From Simplicillium sp. C3G150-2 (Eukaryota; Ascomycota; Sordariomycetes; Hypocreales; Cordycipitaceae), in the NCBI GenBank assembly GCA_022702485.1, contig JAJIYY010000003.1, positions 1,567,501 to 1,631,500 of the forward strand: a stretch of 64,000 bases of DNA, given 5' to 3'. Each line of letters starts with the position of its first letter. Within the stretch, counting starts at the first letter, position 1. The notes below the pieces were generated by a model. The model had not been told where the DNA came from. It saw nothing but the letters and a program-made list of their open reading frames with translations, and searched no databases. Below, piece by piece: positions 1 through 13,050 of the stretch. Made by a program: the position numbers and the translations under genes.

Positions 1-1130
1 AAGGGAATGGCAAGCTTCACTACATTCCCAACCAGTTGAGATGGGATCCCTTTGATCACAACGAGGCTGCCGATCTCGACTTTGTCTCGGGTCTGCGCCT
101 CATTGCCGGTGCAGGAGATGCCACTCTGAAGGCTGGACTTGGCATGTTCGTGTACAGTGCTGGCAAGAGCATGGACGCCAACTCGGCATTCTACTCTGCC
201 GACGGTGACCTGCTAATTGTTGCCCAAGAAGGTGACCTTGACATCCGAACTGAGTTTGGATGGCTGCTGGTGCGTCCCATGGAGATTGCTGTGATTCCTC
301 GTGGTGTCAAGTATCAGGTTCACTTGCCTTCTGGCAAGGCTCGCGGATACGCCCTTGAGCTGTACGAGGGCCACTTTGTGCTTCCTGAGTTGGGCCCAAT
401 CGGATCAAACGGTCTGGCAAACGCCCGCGACTTCCAAGCTCCTGTTGCCAACTTTTCTGAAGACTTCGGCGCTACTGCCTCAGAGGGAGCAAACTCGTTC
501 GTCGTAACCGTCAAATTCAACAACGGCCTTTTCAAGACCACGCAACCGCACACTCCATTTGATGTTGTGGGCTGGCAGGGTAACTACTACCCTTACAAGT
601 ACGATCTTGGACGCTTCAACACCATTGGCACAATCTCATTTGACCACCCCGACCCCTCCATCTTCACCGTCCTGTCCGCGCCATCACCCGTCGCCGGTAC
701 CGCCATTGCCGATTTCGTCATCTTCCCACCTCGCTGGTTGGTGGGCGAAGATACTTTCCGTCCCCCTTGGTACCACCGCAACACCATGAGCGAATTCATG
801 GGTTTGATTTGCGGCGGATACGATGCTAAGCGTGGTGGTGCTGGTGGTTTCGTTCCCGGTGGAGCTAGCTTGCACAACGTCATGAGTGGCCACGGCCCCG
901 ATGCTGAAAGCCATGAGGGTGCTCGCGAAGCTAATCTGGGTCCTGTCAAGGTTGGAGAGGGTAGCTGCGCATTCATGTTTGAAAGCTGCCTGATGGTGGG
1001 GGTTACTGAATGGGGCCTCAAGACCTGCAAGAAGGTGCAAGAGGGCTACAGTGAAGAGAGCTGGGGTGGTGTCAAGACGCACTGGGCCTTGCCAGAGGGT
1101 AAGAAGGTCGTCAGCCACCTCATTGAATAG
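1..1130 (+). CDS. hmgA: Homogentisate 1,2-dioxygenase, 3' part
   Basis: Opens homogentisate to maleylacetoacetate in phenylalanine/tyrosine breakdown, using Fe(II) and O2. The reading frame is already open at base 3 (translates GNGKLHYIPNQLRWDPF), so the 5' exons lie outside the window. The stop is the TAG at 1128-1130. Family blocks are clear: the RPPWYHRNTMSEFMG block supplies an iron-ligand His, the Glu of SEFMG a second ligand, and the HGPDA block the other ligand His (by family knowledge). No intron is seen in this roughly 375-codon 3' exon. The upstream genes that would show whether a tyrosine-degradation cluster is present are not visible; the next gene is an OPT transporter 2.7 kb away. 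Identification is very secure. Confidence 0.96.
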   Translation, partial: GNGKLHYIPNQLRWDPFDHNEAADLDFVSGLRLIAGAGDATLKAGLGMFVYSAGKSMDANSAFYSADGDLLIVAQEGDLDIRTEFGWLLVRPMEIAVIPRGVKYQVHLPSGKARGYALELYEGHFVLPELGPIGSNGLANARDFQAPVANFSEDFGATASEGANSFVVTVKFNNGLFKTTQPHTPFDVVGWQGNYYPYKYDLGRFNTIGTISFDHPDPSIFTVLSAPSPVAGTAIADFVIFPPRWLVGEDTFRPPWYHRNTMSEFMGLICGGYDAKRGGAGGFVPGGASLHNVMSGHGPDAESHEGAREANLGPVKVGEGSCAFMFESCLMVGVTEWGLKTCKKVQEGYSEESWGGVKTHWALPEGKKVVSHLIE

Positions 1131-3877
1131 CGCCCTAGCCAGGTGCGGGGACATAAGGCGTGCACAGGAAATGCAATGTAACTATTTTGATCAATAGCAT
1201 GACTATGAGTAACGGATTTGAATATAGACCACCGGTTCAGACAATGATCTCTTTGAGCGCAGCCAATATGCCAAGTCTTCAAACACAAAAGGTCCTCCGA
1301 GTCTCGCCACGAGGCTTGGAGAATGTGGCCCGAGGCCCAGTAGAGCAGGCTCCCTTTCCCCAGGATTGATCGACTCCCACTTGTAGATGTCCCTGGTTGC
1401 TCTGATACCAGTGTATGGCCATTAGGTAATGAGGAGCAGGGCATGGCTTGTGAGGCTGCTTGGCAAAGGATTTCCATCTTATGAGACGGGATTGGCGAGT
1501 AGAGGCGTTGCTACCTTTAGACGCCGCTTCTTGGTCCTAACGCCGTGGCTCATTTTAACATGCTCTTTAAATTAGAATGGCCCATGTGAGCCGTCGCGTG
1601 ATGGATTGAACAGACGGGATGCGGATGCCTTTGCAGCCGCTTAGCTCGACTTGGAAGCAAGCTCGGATATCCTGGTCACAAAGTTTCTACTTGGCCGACT
1701 GGGGTTTACGAGTCCACGGCTCTGCCAAGGGGTGAAAATGGGGAAAAGAAGGAGAGCTTAATGTCATTGGGAAGGATGCCCAGTCTTGTTCATGCTGTCA
1801 AATGGCCAGTCTTGGTCTGTGGTGTCAGTCGTAGTTTCCGGTGTTAATCTCATCATTCCAAAGTAACTCAGGATGCTTGTAAAAGCCAACATGAAAGATA
1901 TACTACTATTTTCGATAACTTCTACCGCGAATTGGACCTTTCGGCACAGTGCACATCTACAGTTCGTCACAGGTGGCAAGCCGAGGGTAGCCATGAGCTT
2001 CACAATACTTTGGATTGTTTGGCATTAGCTGAACCTTAAGAGCTGGGATGCATTGGCGTACCAAGCAGGCTTGGGGGAAAGGGTCTCGAGGAATAGGGCG
2101 CTCTGCTGTAGGAGCTGCTACAAACTGACTGGTCGGCCAGCTCAGGTCTTGGGATCTACCAAAATAAGGTTAAGTTAGTGGGCCGAAGGCAATCTATGCT
2201 TATCTATAATGCCCCTGTTCCTACCCGGGAGCGCCTCATTTTCGCCTCTCCACAATAGGCCCTAGAGTCCTTTTCCTCAGCGTTGACCTGAATTCCGACT
2301 TTTCGCGAAAGAAGGTAGTTTCCTAGCGTTAGTTGTATTCTAGACATCTGGTAGGTATTATAGCAATAGACTGACTTCACAATCGAGCGCTAAAACTGCT
2401 CAAGCATCATCATAATCACAAGACAACACTTACACGAAACAGCAGATCAGCCCCGTGGTGCTTATTATTGCACAGCCATCGCCTAGAACACCACATCTTG
2501 CCGTCCACCAATCAATCAAGGGACAGCAACACACTTGGTTGCGCTGATGGCGCAAGACCGTCAATCTTGGCGGTGGCTTGCTTCTCACTGTTAGCACCAC
2601 CAGCACAGGGCGACTATCGACCCCAATAATAGGCAAAGCGGCACAAGGACAGCTTTGTTGGCCAAGACTTTGCCCAGAAGCCAAGAGTCATTCCAGAACA
2701 GCACCACTGCATCACACAATTGCAAGGTGCCAGCATAGGTTACTCCTCTGCTTGGCATTGCATAAGTTCCAATCCAGGCCAATAATAGTACAAATGTCGA
2801 CTCCTGGTATATCTCATACCAGCGCCATTTTGGTAGCGAGAGAGACGTGTTAGTCGCATGTGGGATGCGCCACAGCTTTTGCGCCATGTTTGCATGGAAG
2901 CTTTGGAGTGTTGGTGTATTAAGATGACTTTGAATAATACTTGATTCGTGCTCGCCTAGGCAGCGTGGAACCTGGGGCTCGGCTAATGTCCCTCCAGATC
3001 TACGGCCTTTTTAACGTGCTGACTGGCGTCAAGCACACAATAGCGCCTAACCTTAATATCGGCGCGTGAGGTTGCCCTTTTGTCATTGTTGATTAATACC
3101 AGAACTTTAAAATGTTTGTTATTCGTAGATTGCATAATATCGGATAATATAACACCTCGTCAAGGAATACAACAGGCGCTGAGACTGGTGCGATGCAAAG
3201 CACCGAAGGTTCTTGGCAAGGCGCCGTCAACAAGACAAGAATTGGCCAAGGCCGTCACGACGGTGGTGTTAATGCGTATTCCAATTTATGTGTAAATACC
3301 TTCTTCTTTGAGCTGATTTGGGGAAAGCCACGCCAATGGCCTTCTAGTGCCACTTACACGAGACAGATGTTCGAGAGCTTCTGTTATCAAGAGCCACAAT
3401 GTCATCGGGCCAATCCGAGGCTTGTCTGAAGAAGATTCCATGTCTTTGGCTTCGAGCATATATTGGCTACGTTACAGTGTTCCACCGAGAGATTGCCTGC
3501 ACTTTGCTTGGCGAGCATGTAAAATAGCTAAAGCCACATGGCGCCGGTACCCCGAAGCTAATGACGATTCAGGAAGTTGTTTCCAGAGAAGATTGACCTC
3601 TGGAAGCCTCGAGTGTGGCACCCCAACCTTATCTCCTAGCTTCTGCTGATCCTTCCAGGATACTGTGGTTTGCAGGGAAGTGCCGTGTGAGTGGGGGATG
3701 CGACAGGTGCTCCATCTTGCGTCTCAATACGGAGCTCCTGAGCTTGTATGGTTCTTGGCAAGAAGACACTTATATGCTGTCTGATTTCCTGTTTGCTTTG
3801 TCCAAACGGCTTTTATCGTCACAGTTATTTCTCTTCTTTTTAACAAACTCGCCACTGTACCGAAGCATTTCAACATC
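1131..3877. other. Intergenic region, no gene supported
   Basis: About 2.7 kb between the dioxygenase stop and the OPT start. Only short open frames occur, none with recognisable protein features or splice-joined continuation. It must hold the dioxygenase 3' end and the OPT promoter. I see no tRNA, repeat or transposon remnant. Confidence 0.6.
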
Positions 3878-6800
3878 ATGGAGAAAGAAGATAGGCGAGA
3901 GCCTCGTGAGCTTCGCGATGAGGGTGTTTTCAAGGATAAGGATGACGCTCTCGTACATTCGGTAAGTTTAACCCCAATGGCTTCTGAACAGAGTTTGAAA
4001 GCTCGTTACTAAACTCTATAGCTGTCGGTAGACTATGAGGCGCCGCAGCGCACAAAAACTCTAGAAGGGTAAGTAATCTTCCCGCCGAAACTGACTGCCT
4101 ACCATTGACACAGCCAAGGCACCTCAACGCCACTGAGGACGACATCATGGAAGCCAAGGAGTTGGCTGCGAGCCTCAGTCTTGAGACTGTCACGGCGGTA
4201 AGTTGTCGTGTAACTTTTGATGCATTATATCTTCTAACTACAGTTTCAGATGATGCAAAATGTTTTAAACATTCATGATGGCGATCCAAACTTCCCCTTT
4301 GTAACGCTACAAAACATCAAGCGATTCCTTGGTAAGCCTTCCTCGTCAGGGTTTTTCAGTATCATTTACTCATAATACCAAGGAAACCCCGAGATATTAG
4401 AAAACCCAGAGAAGCATGAGGCTCTCATCCAGGAGATGAAGCTCGAGGCGGCCCTCATCACCAACAACAGCCCTTACGCTGAGGTTCGTGCTGTTGTCGA
4501 CAACCACGATGACCCTACCATTCCCGTGTCCACCATTCGTGCTTGGACTATTGGTATTGTATTCAGCACCTTTCTTGCCTTCGTCAATCAGTTGTTCAGT
4601 ATCCGTCAGCCCGCAATTCGCTTTGACACCAATGTCGCCCAGCTCCTTGCCTTCCCCCTGGGCAAGGCCTGGGAGAAATGGATGCCAAAGAAAGACATTC
4701 GTATCCCTTTTACCAAGACGGTTATCAACTTGAACCCCGGTCGCTTCAACAAAAAGGAGCACATGCTCATTGCCATCATGGCAAACACCTCTCGTTCCAC
4801 CCCTTACACCAACTACATCATCTGGACTCAGGTTTTGACGCAATATTTTAATCAGCAGTATGCTCGCAACTTCGCATACATGTTTCTCAATGCCTTCGCA
4901 ACCAATTTCATTGGTTACGGTTTGGCGGGTCTGACTCGCAAGTTCCTTGTCTACCCTTCTTACTGTGTGTGGCCAATGTCCCTCGTCACTATTGCCTTGA
5001 ACACTGCTCTGCACAATGATGAGAACCATTCTGTCATGGGTCCTTTCAAGAAGATGTGGCACATGAGTCGCTTCAAGTTCTTCCTTGTCACCTTTGGTGC
5101 CATGTTCGTGTACTTCTGGTTCCCCAACTACATCTTTGGAGCACTTTCGTACTTTACCTGGACGACTTGGATTGCCCCTAATAATCGTGAGCTAAACATA
5201 CTTACTGGTATGCAGAACGGTCTTGGAGTAAGTCATAGATTCAATCCCTGCTCAAGGCGGTGGCTGACATTCACAGCTTTTCAACCCCTGGCCAACATTT
5301 GATTGGAACATTCTCTGTTTCAACAACGTTGACCCTCTGGTAAGTCGTTTATATTTGTATTGATTGTTTATTAGTTGAGACTGACGTGGCTTAGATGGTG
5401 CCTGCGTTCAGTACCTTCAACACTGCCTGTGGCATGTTCGTCACCGGGCTATTTGTCCTCGCGGTTTGGTACACAAACACTTGGAACACTGGCTATCTCC
5501 CGATCAATAGTAACAGAATCTATGATCACTTTGGTTCTCTCTATAACGTATCGAGAACAATCGATGCGCGCGGTATGTATGACGAGGAGAAGTACACGGC
5601 GTACTCTGCGCCATACATGGGAGCCGCCAACGCCCTGATCTACGGCTTTTTCTTTGCAATCTACTCCGCAGTTATTACTCACGTCTTCTTATACCATCGC
5701 TATGAGCTGCGTATGGGTTTCAAGAATCTTTGGAACAGCATGAAGTGGAAGAGGAACAAGACTCAAGCCGAGGGCAGCGCTGATGCAGACGGCACTATTC
5801 GCGCCAACGCCGGAGAGTACAAAGATGTCCATAATCGCCTTATGGCTGCTTATCCTGAAGGTACGTGCATCTCTGTTTCAAAAGAAAAATGAGGAAAATG
5901 AGAGAAATGGCGAAGATGAGAAAGATGAGAAGCATGGGAGGAATGAGAACAATAAAGGACAAAAGAAGCAAATCAGAAAGCTAACCATGTTTCTCTAATT
6001 AGTTTCTGAATGGTGGTACCTGGGAACGCTTCTGATCTCAGTCGCCTTCGGTATCACAGGTATCGCTGTGTGGCCAACTTATACTTCACCCGCTGTTGTA
6101 TTGTACGGTATTTGGCTCTGCCTCATGTTCGTCATTCCTGTCGGCATTGTTGCTGCTATGACTGGTATTGAAGTCACGCTTAATGTGTTGGCTGAATTCA
6201 TCGGCGGTATGATCGTTGAGGGCAATGCACTGGCGATGAACTTCTTCAAGTCTTACGGGTAAGTTTAAAACGCTCTTTAGCGTCTTTCATTCTCTAATTT
6301 GACGCAGTTACGTTACATGCGCCCACGCTTTGTCTTTCGCCAATGACCTCAAAGTCGCCCACTACGTCAAGGTTAGCCACTCCGCAGCTTGACAGCTCAG
6401 CATCTGTTAACAATTTAGATTCCCCCTCGCGTCACCTTCGCTGGTCAGATGCTGGCAACTCTCATCTCTACCATTGTTTGTACTGGAGTCATGAAGTTTC
6501 AAATGGACATCAAGGATGTATGCACCAAGGATGCGCCTATGAGATTCCTCTGCCCAGGCCCAAACACATTCTTCACTGCCTCCGTTCTCTGGGGCACTAT
6601 CGGTCCTATCAAGGTCTTTGGAAAAGATGGCCAGTATGGTTGGTTACTCATGGGCTTTCCTCTGGGAATCCTCATTGTTGTTGGCTTTTGGGGCTTGAAG
6701 AAGCTTTTCCCCAACTCTCGTGCGCTTCGACAAGTCCACATTGTCGCTGCCATTGCTGGGTCCTTGCAGTGGGCTCCTTACAGTAAGTTACTTCGTTACT

Positions 6801-7194
6801 TGGGACACTACTTTTATACCTTTTAACAACTATCTAATAGGCTTCTCTTACGCTTGGCCTGCCGTGCCCGTCGCGTGGTTCTCCTGGATCTACATCCGCG
6901 GTCGTTATCTCGCCTTCTGGTCCAAGGTATGTGCTACCAGAGCTTATCAAACCTCTTTCTATACTAATCTCAACGTAGTACAACTTTGTTTTATCCGCCT
7001 CTTTCTCTGCAGCCATTGCCATTTCTGCCATCATCATGTTGTTCTCCGTCCAGTGGGTTGGCATCGAGATCGAGTGGTGGGGAAACACCCAACCTAATAA
7101 GGGCTGCGAAGGAACGCCATGTGTGCTTCATACTCTCGCTGAAGGCGAGCGCTTCTACCCCTGGTGGGACGGAACGAAGGTTCCCGCCCCCTAG
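3878..7194 (+). CDS. OPT-family oligopeptide transporter (first copy)
   Basis: Proton-coupled uptake of small peptides or peptide-like compounds (OPT/Isp4 type). Twelve exons can be joined: 3878-3961, 4022-4068, 4119-4197, 4250-4331 (possibly from 4244), 4383-about 5228, then blocks starting near 5279, 5395, 6002, 6307, 6419, 6841 and 6979. The N-terminus has the family's HLNATEDD block; later come the NPGRFNKKEH motif, the WIAPNN block and the EFIGGMIVEGNALAMNFFKSYG block. Many hydrophobic segments fit about 12-16 membrane spans, with a short tail ending WWDGTKVPAP. Introns 2 and 4 need AAG acceptors; for intron 2 a CAG lies 5 nt upstream but shifts the frame. Start chosen as the only ATG that feeds the conserved frame. 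Substrate unknown. A second OPT gene lies at 53624-56092. Confidence 0.9.
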
Positions 7195-7411
7195 AGACGA
7201 GCGTCTGCTATTAATTATTCCTGTGTTGGTTCGTTGTCATCTGGTCCTATAAAACGATTTCGAGAGCTCATCGGAGGGTTGTGTTTAGTTGATAAGAATG
7301 TAATTTCATTTGATGTACTGTGTCCTATAATAATTCGGGAGAAAACATAACGCCAACTATGCCCTGCAAGTTTTGACAAAATTACAAAGGGTCTCTTGAG
7401 AATGCGCCAAG

Positions 7412-9174
7412 TTATTCTTCCTTTTCCTTTTCATCTTCCTGCTCATCATCCACAGCAGCCCAATCGGTAAAGCCCTCGCCACGAACCCAGCTAAAGCCCT
7501 TGCGGAAATGGCTCTCCTGAATTGCTCTCGTGTCACGTTCGTAGACGACACCAGTGACTGCCAAAGCGACAACGAACAGCCAGACGTCTCCGCCCTTCAT
7601 GGCACGCCACCAGCGTCGCTTCACACCAACCTTCCACAGACTGTCGACACTAGTCCGGGCGCTGTACAGGAAGACGCTGCGGCCGTGGCGTCGTTCTACC
7701 CATGCCCAGAGACCAGCGAAGAAGCCTCCCAAGAAGAATCGCTGTTTGGCCAACATGTGTCGAGGAAGATAGTTCTGGAAGAAGCAGATCGAAGCCCAGG
7801 CGGTAGAGATAGCGCCAGTAGCAAAGGTGGATGTGCGAAGAGCGCGAGATAGAACCTTATGGATGGTGCTTACGGGATAGTTGTAGAATGCCTTGAAGCG
7901 AGGGAGGATAGACATGGCGGAATAGACGAGAACGAAAAATCTAGCTATCGGAGGGAACGAGCTGAGCCAGAAGGTAAGATATGTTCGCAGACAAGATGGG
8001 TCGGTAGGATGCAGTGTCGCGCAGGAGAGCGATGTAATGAGAGGATGAGCCTGCGATGACAGTGGCGACACTGCTTTGAGGGTGGGTGGAAGGACCTCTT
8101 TCTTGTTAGGAAACATAGTGGGAGAGATGAACGCACTTTGAGCAGGTGTTAGCTTGTAACGGTGACAGGAATCAGTTCTAGGGTTACAACTTACGGCCAG
8201 TTGAGGCGGGCCATTTCAGCCAAGTTATCAACGACCTCGTAGGTACGGGGCCACTTCAGATGAGCGGGATAGTCCACAGGGCGCTTGTGGATGTACGCAG
8301 ATGAGTTATTGAAGATGAACTTTCCATAGTCCTCAGGGAAGCAGTCACGGTCAAAAACAACAGCATGAAGGAGCTGGCCAAAAGCCAAAGGCTGCAGCAA
8401 CCAGCTGCCAAACCACCATGGTCTCTCGCGGTTGCGGCCGTTCTTGGTGCCCCAAACCAGGCCCTCGCCTTCACACATGTTCCATCCGAATTCCAGGGCT
8501 CGGAACATGGTCCAAAGAGCAACGGTCACACGCATCTGCTGCGCGGGATAGGCGCCCAAGGCAAGACCTGCAAGCGAGGCACCTATGGCAGGTGCGTATG
8601 TTGAGGTAAGGGCTTTCGCGGTACGTGGGTTTCGTCGACGGAAGGGCTCGACTTGAGGATCCAACAGATGCGCTCTCAGGCGGCTGAGGAATCTGAAGAG
8701 AATTCTGTACAGGAAGAGGATGGATGACAGAGATGCGGAAAGTCGAAAGGCGCCAGACTTGTAGAATGGCTGGTGTCGTGCAGCTTTGGCGCTGTGCAAT
8801 TTGTTAGAACTAATACGCCCGTATACAGCTTGTCGTCGTAGTATTGAGACTCACTCAGGATCACCCATGCGTCGAAGCACCATCTCCCATCCTTTCATTC
8901 CCACAAAGGTGGTCGCAAACACGCGAATAGCATGTCGCACGGCTTTGACATTGTAGTCGTCGCCCTTTGGGTTAGGCTGCAGTACCTTCTCGGCGGCAGC
9001 AGGAGAGGGGGTCGCGCGCCGCAATGTCTTGGATTTGGACAGAATGTACTTATGCAACGTTGCGTATTCACGGGCAGAGATGGTATATCGCAGGGCGTTT
9101 CGCAGAACAGGATCACTGGCGCTGCTGGCAGAGCCTCGGCGCTCGCCTCCTGCACCCGGTGCAGGCGACGACAT
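7412..9174 (-). CDS. TMEM135-like integral membrane protein
   Basis: Three exons on the minus strand (9174-8855, 8791-8195, 8135-7412) give 546 residues. The last intron uses an AAG acceptor. The N-terminus is soluble and Ser/Ala-rich; the middle contains several hydrophobic segments plus the blocks CEGEGLVWGTKNGR, DYGKFIFNNSSAYIHKRP and RLNWP; further membrane segments follow, ending in an acidic Asp/Glu/Lys tail. This arrangement resembles the fungal '25D9-6-like' membrane proteins related to animal TMEM135, linked in animals to peroxisome and mitochondria function. No catalytic motif is seen, so no reaction can be proposed. It converges on the OPT gene, with about 217 bp between the two stop codons. 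Family assignment is moderate; gene structure is firm. Confidence 0.72.
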
Positions 9175-10492
9175 TTTGAATGAGCGGTCTTGTTCAATTG
9201 GAATATGAAAAGGGGCGTCGCGTCGTCGTGATTGATTGATGCGTCGGCGAGACGTCGAGGTCTGGCGAGTTGAGAGTTACGGTCGTAGTAAGCTTGTCAG
9301 CTTCACATGCGCGACGGTCTGAGCTTTGGAAGCATTTGTCGCTGACAATTGGACAAGGACGCCAAAGACGAGACAGACGATACAGTCAGATCGACGTATC
9401 TGCCAAACCACGGCGCGATGAGTTTGGATGGTGGGATGTTGTGAATGGGGTCAGGGTTGAGAAACACCAAGATGGCTGAGGAATGCAGATGCAGATGCGG
9501 TGGTGCCCTCCCAGCCGCAAGCCGACAGACATCAATCACAAGAGAAGCCTCGGCTTCAGAAGCATGGCGTGGGGAAAAAGCGCCAGCATGTACAAGCATG
9601 CTGCTGCACTGCGCTAGCGCACTGTGGAGGCCCGCAATTAACTGCTGCAGCGTCATTTTACAGGCACCACAGGGCACTAAGTTACAACTAGCCAAGCTCA
9701 CCGCAGCACAGCAAAGCACACATGCTGTGCTCCACTATCTTCTCTTCAAGCACCATAATTACCGCCTTCTTGTCCATATCTGCTTCTGTTTCGAGGTTGA
9801 TGAAAACTTCCACATAGGCTTGAGGCAAAAGACTTCATCATTACAAATCAATCATACATAATTTTAGGCAGTCACTGTAACGCTTAATTTGAAAAGTAAC
9901 ACATTTACATTCATTCGGTCTGCATTTCCCTTTGTCCATCATCCCGCGTTGTAGCTAGATAATCTGCCGTCTTACTTCAGCGACTCTCAATATCCAGTTA
10001 CTCTCGCCCGTATGGCAAAATCGAAACAAATCCAGGCAAAAAGTCATCATCTCTCTCAATTTTCAGCCACCAAAAACAACGTTTGTTTCTAGGTGCCGGT
10101 TCACGGAGACGGAGTATCACGGTCTTCAGCTCACAGCCTCAAAGATTGTGAGGTGAGCAAACAAACGTACGCTCACAACCGGGTCGCAACCATTATTGTT
10201 GTTGTTTTGCCGTACTTCCAATGCGCTTCGAGAACTTTCAGATTATAACAGGCGACCGAGGATAGAAAGAAATCAATAGTTCATCATATCGTCCTTAAAT
10301 GCAAGTCCACTTTCAGCAGCCTAGACTGGCTCCAGGTCTCAAGCGACCCTAAAAGCTGGCGCTGTGTTTTGTTCTGTAGTCGATGCTCATATGCATTTGG
10401 ACCAAGCAAGCTGTTTGCTGCGGTCCACTTTTGTTTGTATGCTTTACAAAATTGTACAAGTCATGATGTCGTTACTTGCTCGTAGACACTTC
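9175..10492. other. Intergenic region, promoter side of the TMEM135-like gene
   Basis: About 1.3 kb. It should contain the promoter of the minus-strand gene starting at 9174 and the 3' end of the BTB gene. Open frames here are short and show no protein family. Nothing else recognised. Confidence 0.55.
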
Positions 10493-13050
10493 TCAAGGAT
10501 ACGCCGTCTCAGGGTGTGCGCCTTGGTAGCCTGCCAGTGGAGACCATTTTCGGCCAAGCGATGGTCCATCTGCATTGCCATATGGCAAGATCTCTTCTTG
10601 CCAGCCAAGGATACCCCAGCGGCCGGTGTCTCGCGGCTCGGGGGCTCGTAGAGCTTCTACAATGGCTGATGCATTTGCAACCCTTCCAGATGTAATTATC
10701 TGCAGAGCCCGCAGCCGAAGGGACTCTCTCTCATCAACGGCAGTCTTTACGATACGGTATCGAGATTCGGCATTGGCCCAGCCTTGCACATTTCCAGAGC
10801 CAGAAGATTCAAGTACCATCTTAAGCTGCGTGAATGGAATATTCAGAAGCAGTCGTGAGAGAACACCATGGGACACTGGCTGTGCCTGCCTTGGAGCCTT
10901 GGGGGTTTCGGACTCCGTATTGACTTTGTTATCAGGTGCTGAGAAATCGCCAAACTGAATGCCCGTGATCTTCTGTGAGCGACGGCCCTTGCCAAGTTGC
11001 ACTGATGGATTGGAACCACTTGCAGGAGGGGTAGGTGCTTCTGGAGCTGGAACCGGTCCAGGTCCAGGGTTGATAGGTAATCTGGCATATTGCACGGGCT
11101 CAGCGACGTTGCCATCTAGCTCAAAAGTAGGTGGGAAGTTATGAACAATGAAAGTGACGACAGAGTCCAGCAGAATTTTAGATCCGTCGCCGTACTTGTA
11201 GGCATCATGAAGCCCTTTGTCTTTGTAATCTTCCAATGCAAACTCGAGCACCCTTTCCACGGTCTGCCAGTTCAGAAGCTGCGTTGCTACTTCGCAGCCA
11301 CGGCGGACCACAGGGCCCCAGCCTAGCAAATGTCCTGCCGCAGCGTATGAGAGGGCAAAATCAAGTTGTTCGCCGCTTGATCCGGCATCGGTGAGTTCGC
11401 CAGCCTCAGAGGCTGGTCGTGGGACCTGGTTCGGTAGCAGAGGGACACCATAAAGGCTCTGTGCAGCCATCCAAAATGAATCAGATCGAATCCATTTGCT
11501 TCCGGTTTCCAACAGTAGCGTTTGCGATGAGCCACCAGATGGGCTGGGAGGCAGTGTTTGGCGACGTAGTTGTCCAGCGAGCTCGGCGCTCCTGCTAAAA
11601 ACAATACGATGGCCAGGTATACGCACCGGCGCGGCCCGATCATCGATGTAGCGGAGTTCAAGAGTGAAGTCAGAAAATTCCGGGTTTCCAAACTGGTGGC
11701 GGAAATGCTGAACGAGCTCGTCATCACCCTCTACGCGGTTCATCATCTGAGGCTGCATGCCCTGGTTGGGGAACATTGGAGGATACTCGTGAGGTCGGAA
11801 ACCACGAGGGTTTGGATGCTGGCCATCGTCATTCTGCCCTGGTACGCTGTTGCGAGGGTGGTGAGTTCGGGCAAATTGGTTGAACATGGCTGCATCATCA
11901 GCATTTGATGATTGCGATCCGTGGAAGCTACGCGGGCCACCAGTTGGGCCGGGGCCGATGTTTCCTCTGTAATTAGGATAAGCTTCCATAGGAGCATAAG
12001 CCATAGATGGCCGTCCGTAGTTGTCGAAAGTCGTGACAGGCATCATTTCGTTTCCGTACGGCATCACGGGCGGGAATCCATTACCCCCAGGACCCATAAA
12101 CGGTTGGCGTCCATCAGGGAACGGCATGCCTGGTGGTGGAGCGACGCCACCAGCATGCGGAGCGGGTGATGAGGTTTGTGAATCGTGAAATGTGCCAAAG
12201 TGAATGCTGCTGTTGCTGGGATGGGCTTGGTGGGCATGGTGTGGTCCGCTTGGCCCCGGAGCTCTGTGGCCACGAGGAGGTTCACCGTTTCCAGGCATTC
12301 CGAGAGGTCTGTTGTTTGGTTGGAACGGAGGGGCCATTTGATAACGCGATGGCGATACTGCGGGGGGCGGACGAGGCCGGAATGGCTTCGCAGATAAATC
12401 AACTGATAGAGGTATGAGCACTGTTCCTGTGCAGCCTTGCAGAGCACCTTACTTACCATTAGGGTTCTGCTTGGAGTCGCCAGCATTACTATGTTTCTTC
12501 TCTGGCTCCATCTGCTGTACTTCAGCTATGGACGCAACAGTCGAACTTGTTGCGGTGTTCTCGTCGTCGGTTGAGGGGACCGTTGTCGGAGTATCGAGCT
12601 TGGGAGTGGCGCTGGATTCGCTGGATTCATGAACTGGTTGAGAAGGCGCTATTTGAGCAAAATGCAGTGTTAGCAGAAATACTTCGCTGAGTCTCACCGG
12701 AATACCGTCATAGGTGGCCACTTACCTGGAGAGCTTTCGTCTGCCTTTGCCTCGCTGCCTGGTGAGACTGCTGGGGGCTTGGGGCCAGAAACTGCCTCAA
12801 CTGTCCCGTCCGCGCCATTGGTTGGTTTCTCGTCGATTACGGGCGACCTTTTGGCTTCATGCTTCTTCGTCCTCTGCTCTAACTTTTGCTGGCTGGCTGC
12901 GCTGATGGTTGGGGAGGCGCTGGAAGCTGTCGCTGCGTGCCGCTTGAGCGGTAGTGCGGGCACTACAGGCTTCTTGGGCGCAGCTTTCGAAGTCGCAGCC
13001 GCAGCGTGGTTGACCTTGCGGGACTTGGAAGAGCCGTTGGCGGGAGCCAT
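10493..13050 (-). CDS. BTB/POZ-like protein with long disordered N-terminus
   Basis: Three exons (13050-12726, 12648-12457, 12402-10493) encode about 808 residues. The first ~400 residues are low-complexity: Ala/Lys/Ser-rich at the start, then Pro/Gly/His/Asn-rich (GPSGPHHAHQAHPSNSS and similar), so probably disordered. Around residues 411-460 there is a BTB-like start, EFSDFTLELRYIDD followed by RIPGHRIVFSRSAE, the pattern in which BTB domains bring an 'HR.V...RS' helix. A helical stretch LSYAAAGHLLGW...LLNWQTVERVLEFALEDY could be a BACK-like extension. The C-terminus is again loosely structured and ends HPETAYP. BTB proteins usually mediate protein contacts or act as ubiquitin-ligase adaptors; which applies here is unknown. 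ATG at 13050 is the first Met in frame. Confidence 0.75.

Noticed and set aside
4397..5062. 221-codon minus-strand open frame
   Set aside because: Antisense shadow of the first OPT gene.
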